From Halomarina salina (lineage in GTDB: Archaea; Halobacteriota; Halobacteria; Halobacteriales; Haloarculaceae): a stretch of DNA of 64,000 nt. Below are positions 60,716-64,000 of the stretch, in pieces (position 1 is the first letter of the stretch; the number at the start of each line of letters is the position of its first letter). Below the pieces are notes generated by a model. The model had not been told where the DNA came from. It did no database searches and saw only the letters and a program-made list of their open reading frames with translations. Made by a program: the position numbers and the translations under genes. The stretch is from contig NZ_JALLGW010000001.1 in assembly GCF_023074835.1 (NCBI RefSeq), forward strand, positions 2,232,001-2,296,000. The letters run 5' to 3'.

Positions 60716-61051
60716 CTACCGGCTGGCGTCGTCCTCGCGGTGCTCGTCGTCACCGTCGCCCAGCCGTCGCGAGAGGCGGTCGAACCGCGACTGCACGCGG
60801 TCGGCACGCGCCTCCGTCTCGTCCTCGTCGTAGCGGGCGTCGACGAGGTCCCCGTCCTCGACGGTCACGTGGAGCACCGCGTCGGTGTGGTGTGCAGCCT
60901 CCGGCAGACGCTCGACCGATATCGAGACGTCACCCACGGTCTCCTCGTCGGCTTCGAGCAGCAACACCGCCAGATCACCCTCGAACCGGTCGAGGACGGC
61001 GACATAGTCGCCGTCGGCGGGGCCGTCCGACCCGCGTGACTCGTCACTCAT
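60716..61051 (-). CDS. DUF3006 domain protein
   Basis: 111 residues, very acidic, no signal peptide. Core VAVLDRFEGDLAVLLLEADEETVGDVSISVERLPEAAHHTDAVLHVTVEDG is a full DUF3006 domain. Its start overlaps the stop of the metallo-hydrolase gene by eight bases. In bacteria DUF3006 genes often follow ComEC-type hydrolases, which is the same order as here. Confidence 0.88.
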   Translation of the reverse strand: MSDESRGSDGPADGDYVAVLDRFEGDLAVLLLEADEETVGDVSISVERLPEAAHHTDAVLHVTVEDGDLVDARYDEDETEARADRVQSRFDRLSRRLGDGDDEHREDDASR

Positions 61052-62495
61052 ACGACTCCGAGAGGACCCGCACCCCGTTGGCCGTTTCGACCGTGACGGT
61101 GTCGCCGTCGTTGTTCCAGAGCGGGCCGTCGCTGCCCCAGTAGAGGTCGCTCTCGGTGTCGCTCCCGCTCCCGGTGTGGAGCGTGACGCGTTCGCCGGGT
61201 TCGAGCGTCACGTCGCCGAAGGTGTACTCGTGGCCCGCCTCGTCGCGCACCGTCCATCCCGAGAGGTCGAGCGCCCCCTCGCCCGCGTTCTCGAAGACGA
61301 CGTACTCGTCGTCGAGGTTGTCGCCGTCGTGGCCCTCGGCGTCCGCGTGGACCTCGACGAGGCGGAGGTCGCCTGCACTACTGGCCGGTCCCTCCTGGGT
61401 CCCGCCGTCGGCCGCGACTGTCGTCCCGCTGCTGGTGACCGCTCCCGTCCCGGACCCGCCGACGGTCAGTCGCGATTCGACGTCTCCCGACGCGTCGGGG
61501 TCGGTCGCGTCGCCCGACCGCAGGTCGTCGGCGTCCGTGGGGGCGGCCTGTTGCGTGGCGACGGTGACTCGCTGGCCGTCGCTCCTGACGACGACGTCGC
61601 CGTGCGTGCCGGTCCAGAACGTCGGTATCGAGCGGTCGGCGAGTCGACCGAGCACCTCCTCGTGGGGGTGGCCGTACTCCGAGTCGTAGGCGCTGGACAC
61701 CACCGCGACGGACGGCGAGACGGCCGCGAGGAACGCTGCGCTCGTCGACGAGGCACTGCCGTGGTGGCCGACCTTCAGCACCGTCGCGTCGAGTCGGTCG
61801 CCGTAGCGGTCGACCAGCCACCCCTCGGCCGTCGACCCCGCGTCGCCGGTCAGCAGGAACGCGGTGTCGCCGTGACCGACCCGCAGGACGACGCTGTTCT
61901 CGTTGCGGTCGCCGTCGGCGAGGTAGCCCTCGGGCGGGCCGAGGACGGCCGCGGCGACGCCCGAGAACGGGAGGTCGTCGCCCGCCCGGACCTCGTACAG
62001 CGGCACGTCGTAGCGCTCGACTGCGTCCAGGTACTCCTCGTAGGTCCGCGTGCTGGCGGCGATACCGGGGTCGTACACCGCGCCGACGCCCTCGCCCTCC
62101 GTCTCCAGGTACTCGATGACGGCGGGATGGCCCCCGACGTGGTCGGCGTCGGCGTGGGTCGTCACGAGGTGGTCGACGCGGTCGATGCCGTTGCTCCGCA
62201 GGTAGTCGACGACGTGTTCTCCGTCGTCCTGGTAGTCACCCGTGTCGACGAGCATCGTCTCGCCGCTGGGCGAGACGAGGAGGGTCGCGTCGCCCTGCCC
62301 GACGTTCAGGAAGTGGACCGTGAGCGTCCCGTTCGAGTCGCCGTCGACGGGTGCGAGCGTCGTAGTGTCTCCACCGCCAGCAGTCCCGCTACCGTCCGCG
62401 CTTCCGGGCGTCTCGGTGGGGGCGACCCCGACGCCTGCACACCCGGCGAGGACGACGGCCAGACAGCAGAGCGCGACGCGGAGGACCGAACTCAT
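61044..62495 (-). CDS. exported ComEC-type metallo-beta-lactamase with lamin-tail domain
   Basis: 483 residues from MSSVLRVALCC. Lipobox LAGC at about 16-19. Metallo-beta-lactamase fold 57-320: VHFLNVGQGDATLL, THADADHVGG (113-122, zinc ligands), LLTGDAGST and KVGHHGSASST, as in the C-terminal domain of ComEC. A low-complexity Gly/Thr/Ser linker (330-380) leads to a lamin-tail domain 385-483 (DDEYVVFENAGEGALDLSGWTVRDEAG...). It is anchored outside the cell, so it could cleave extracellular DNA or another phosphodiester. First gene of the hydrolase-DUF3006-DUF3006 unit. Confidence 0.93.
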   Translation of the reverse strand: MSSVLRVALCCLAVVLAGCAGVGVAPTETPGSADGSGTAGGGDTTTLAPVDGDSNGTLTVHFLNVGQGDATLLVSPSGETMLVDTGDYQDDGEHVVDYLRSNGIDRVDHLVTTHADADHVGGHPAVIEYLETEGEGVGAVYDPGIAASTRTYEEYLDAVERYDVPLYEVRAGDDLPFSGVAAAVLGPPEGYLADGDRNENSVVLRVGHGDTAFLLTGDAGSTAEGWLVDRYGDRLDATVLKVGHHGSASSTSAAFLAAVSPSVAVVSSAYDSEYGHPHEEVLGRLADRSIPTFWTGTHGDVVVRSDGQRVTVATQQAAPTDADDLRSGDATDPDASGDVESRLTVGGSGTGAVTSSGTTVAADGGTQEGPASSAGDLRLVEVHADAEGHDGDNLDDEYVVFENAGEGALDLSGWTVRDEAGHEYTFGDVTLEPGERVTLHTGSGSDTESDLYWGSDGPLWNNDGDTVTVETANGVRVLSESYE

Positions 62496-62601
62496 CGGAG
62501 GGGGTCGGGGCCGTGTCAGCAAGAGCGTGTGGGCTGGTCGTAGGGTGGACGGTGGGGTGTCGGTGGTCGGCGAGGAGTCGGTAGACAGTAGGCAGTCGCA
62601 G

Positions 62602-62856
62602 TCACGCCTCGGTGACGCGCTCTATCTCACCGAGCACCTCCCACCCGCCCTCGGTCTCGCGGGCGACGAGCAGCGGGTCGTCCTCGCCGTCGGTCACGAG
62701 TCGGTAGGTCGTCCCGTCGGCGACGCCCTCGGCCTGGAACGACTCCTGGAAGAACTCCGCCGACCGCATCTCCAGGGTGAGCGACTCCCCTTCGACGAGG
62801 GTGAGACGGACGTCCTTCGGTGCGACGTTGTAGACGCGCTTCGCGAGCGTGTTCAT
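62602..62856 (-). CDS. small conserved protein, 84 aa
   Basis: 84 residues from MNTLAKRVYNV, with KDVRLTLVEGESLTLEMRSAEFFQ and GTTYRLVTDGEDDPLLVARETEGGWEVLGEIERV, a compact beta-rich domain. Typical of small haloarchaeal conserved proteins, function unknown. Shares a 66-base divergent region with the phosphatase gene, with CTTAATC (62880-62886) serving as TATA for either strand. Confidence 0.68.
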   Translation of the reverse strand: MNTLAKRVYNVAPKDVRLTLVEGESLTLEMRSAEFFQESFQAEGVADGTTYRLVTDGEDDPLLVARETEGGWEVLGEIERVTEA

Positions 62857-62922
62857 ACCTCGGGCGTACGCCTCGGCGCTCTTAATCGGTGGCACTTTGA
62901 CCGCGCCGGACGGTCCGAGGGC

Positions 62923-63726
62923 ATGGACGACACCTCCCTCCGTCTCGCCGTCGCCGAGCGTGCGGCCCACGCGGGCGCGGCCGTCGCGGCCGACGGCTTC
63001 CGGGACGACATCGACGTGGAGACGAAAGACGGGAAGACGGACGTGGTCACCGAGGCCGACCGCCAGGCGCAGCGACGGGTCGTCGAGGTGATTCGCGAGT
63101 CGTTCCCCGACGACGCCGTCGTCGGCGAGGAGGAGGACGAACTGAAGGAGGTCCCCGATGACGGCCCCGCGTGGGTCGTCGACCCCATCGACGGCACGAA
63201 CAACTTCGTCAGGGACCTGCGCGTCTGGGCGACGAGCGTCGCGGCCGTCGTCGACGGCGAGGCCGTCGCCGCCGTCAACGTCCTCCCGGCGCTCGGCGAC
63301 ACGTACGTCGCGAGCCAGAACGGCGTCACGTGGAACGGCCACTCCGTCTCCGTCCGCGAGGTGTCGGACCCCGAGCAGTGTGCCGTCGCGCCCACCATCT
63401 GGTGGGACTTCGACGCCCGCGACGAGTACGCCGCGGCCTGCGAGGCCGTCGTCAGCCGGTTCGGCGACATGCGGCGGTTCGGCTGTGCGCAGGCGACCCT
63501 CTCGATGGTCGCCGACGGCAGTCTCGACGGCACGCTGACGAACCTGGACCCGAACCCGTGGGACAGCGTCGCCGGCGCGTTCATGATAGCGCAGGCGGGT
63601 GGGACCGTCACCGGACTCGACGGCGACCCGTGGCGACACGACTCGCCCGGCCTCGTCGCCTCCTCCGGCGCGTGTCACGACGCGGTGCTGGCCGCGGCCC
63701 GCGACGTCGACGACCGCGAGTGGTGA
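62923..63726 (+). CDS. inositol-monophosphatase-family phosphatase
   Basis: 267 residues. Metal-site motifs VVGEEEDE (Glu pair, about 65), WVVDPIDGTNNF (about 84-95, DPIDGT) and NPWDSVAGAFMIAQAGG (about 205-221) are those of the IMPase/FBPase superfamily, Mg-dependent phosphatases. In haloarchaea members act as inositol monophosphatase, NADP phosphatase or fructose-1,6-bisphosphatase; I cannot separate these. ATG at MDDTSLRLAV. Confidence 0.93.
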   Translation: MDDTSLRLAVAERAAHAGAAVAADGFRDDIDVETKDGKTDVVTEADRQAQRRVVEVIRESFPDDAVVGEEEDELKEVPDDGPAWVVDPIDGTNNFVRDLRVWATSVAAVVDGEAVAAVNVLPALGDTYVASQNGVTWNGHSVSVREVSDPEQCAVAPTIWWDFDARDEYAAACEAVVSRFGDMRRFGCAQATLSMVADGSLDGTLTNLDPNPWDSVAGAFMIAQAGGTVTGLDGDPWRHDSPGLVASSGACHDAVLAAARDVDDREW

Positions 63727-63757
63727 GACGGGTCGGCTCGACTCGGGTGCGACCGAA

Positions 63758-64000
<243 letters not shown>

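Overview
The window is a stretch of chromosome from a haloarchaeon (class Halobacteria); I cannot fix the genus. The evidence is high GC, very acidic proteins rich in Asp and Glu, and many genes with an archaeal TATA box about 25-30 bases before the start codon and no leader. Tat-dependent lipoprotein signals, HTH-10 regulators, a HalOD1 protein and haloarchaea-type SdhCDBA, phosphoglycerate kinase and PrkA/SpoVR genes also fit. About 65 protein genes, four tRNA genes and several decayed genes can be supported. No rRNA, CRISPR array, replication origin or intact insertion sequence was found.

Layout. 1-7.4 kb holds housekeeping genes: HAD phosphatase, acyl-CoA dehydrogenase, AlaX editing protein, MBF1, tRNA-Leu(GAG), DUF420 and GTP cyclohydrolase III. 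7.4-13.1 kb is a branched-chain amino-acid-type ABC transporter, with the binding protein convergent to a tightly overlapping LivH-M-G-F operon. 13.2-15.5 kb has phosphoglycerate kinase, an acetyltransferase and tRNA-Thr(UGU). 15.6-24.2 kb looks like an accessory metal-ion region: a Zn/Cd-type P-type ATPase with its own regulator, a CbiM/N/Q/O-type transporter next to NikR (so probably nickel), and gene remnants. 24.4-33.3 kb has a Tat-exported ferritin-like protein, a stand-alone NuoCD fusion next to an HTH-10 regulator, a GlmU-like enzyme and succinate dehydrogenase. 33.4-38.7 kb has a divergent M14 deacylase / RimK-retropepsin pair, a DNA glycosylase, CysE and two lipoproteins. 38.8-45.8 kb is fatty-acid metabolism (acyl-CoA dehydrogenase, fused HBD/enoyl-CoA hydratase, acyl-CoA synthetase) interrupted by a rearranged tRNA-Glu locus, a HalOD1 gene and an Hsp20 gene. 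45.9-54.3 kb is DUF7344 plus the four-gene PrkA-PrkA-YeaH-SpoVR operon. 54.7-64 kb has small conserved haloarchaeal proteins, a second M14 enzyme, a truncated NikR copy, tRNA-Leu(CAA) with a duplicated tail, a MOSC protein, a secreted ComEC-type hydrolase with two DUF3006 proteins, and an inositol-phosphatase-family enzyme.

The observations most worth following up are: (1) at tRNA-Glu and tRNA-Leu(CAA), an exact copy of the tRNA 3' third forms the right arm of a long stem-loop just downstream of the gene, and tRNA-Glu is also separated from its apparent promoter by a 54-bp insertion bounded by a 7-bp duplication; (2) the RimK-type ligase fused to a retropepsin-like domain, divergent from an M14 deacylase, which suggests a write/erase amide-modification system; (3) the double-PrkA kinase operon; (4) an orphan NuoCD beside a regulator whose TATA box lies inside a dyad; and (5) perfect palindromes at the promoters of the zinc ATPase and other genes.
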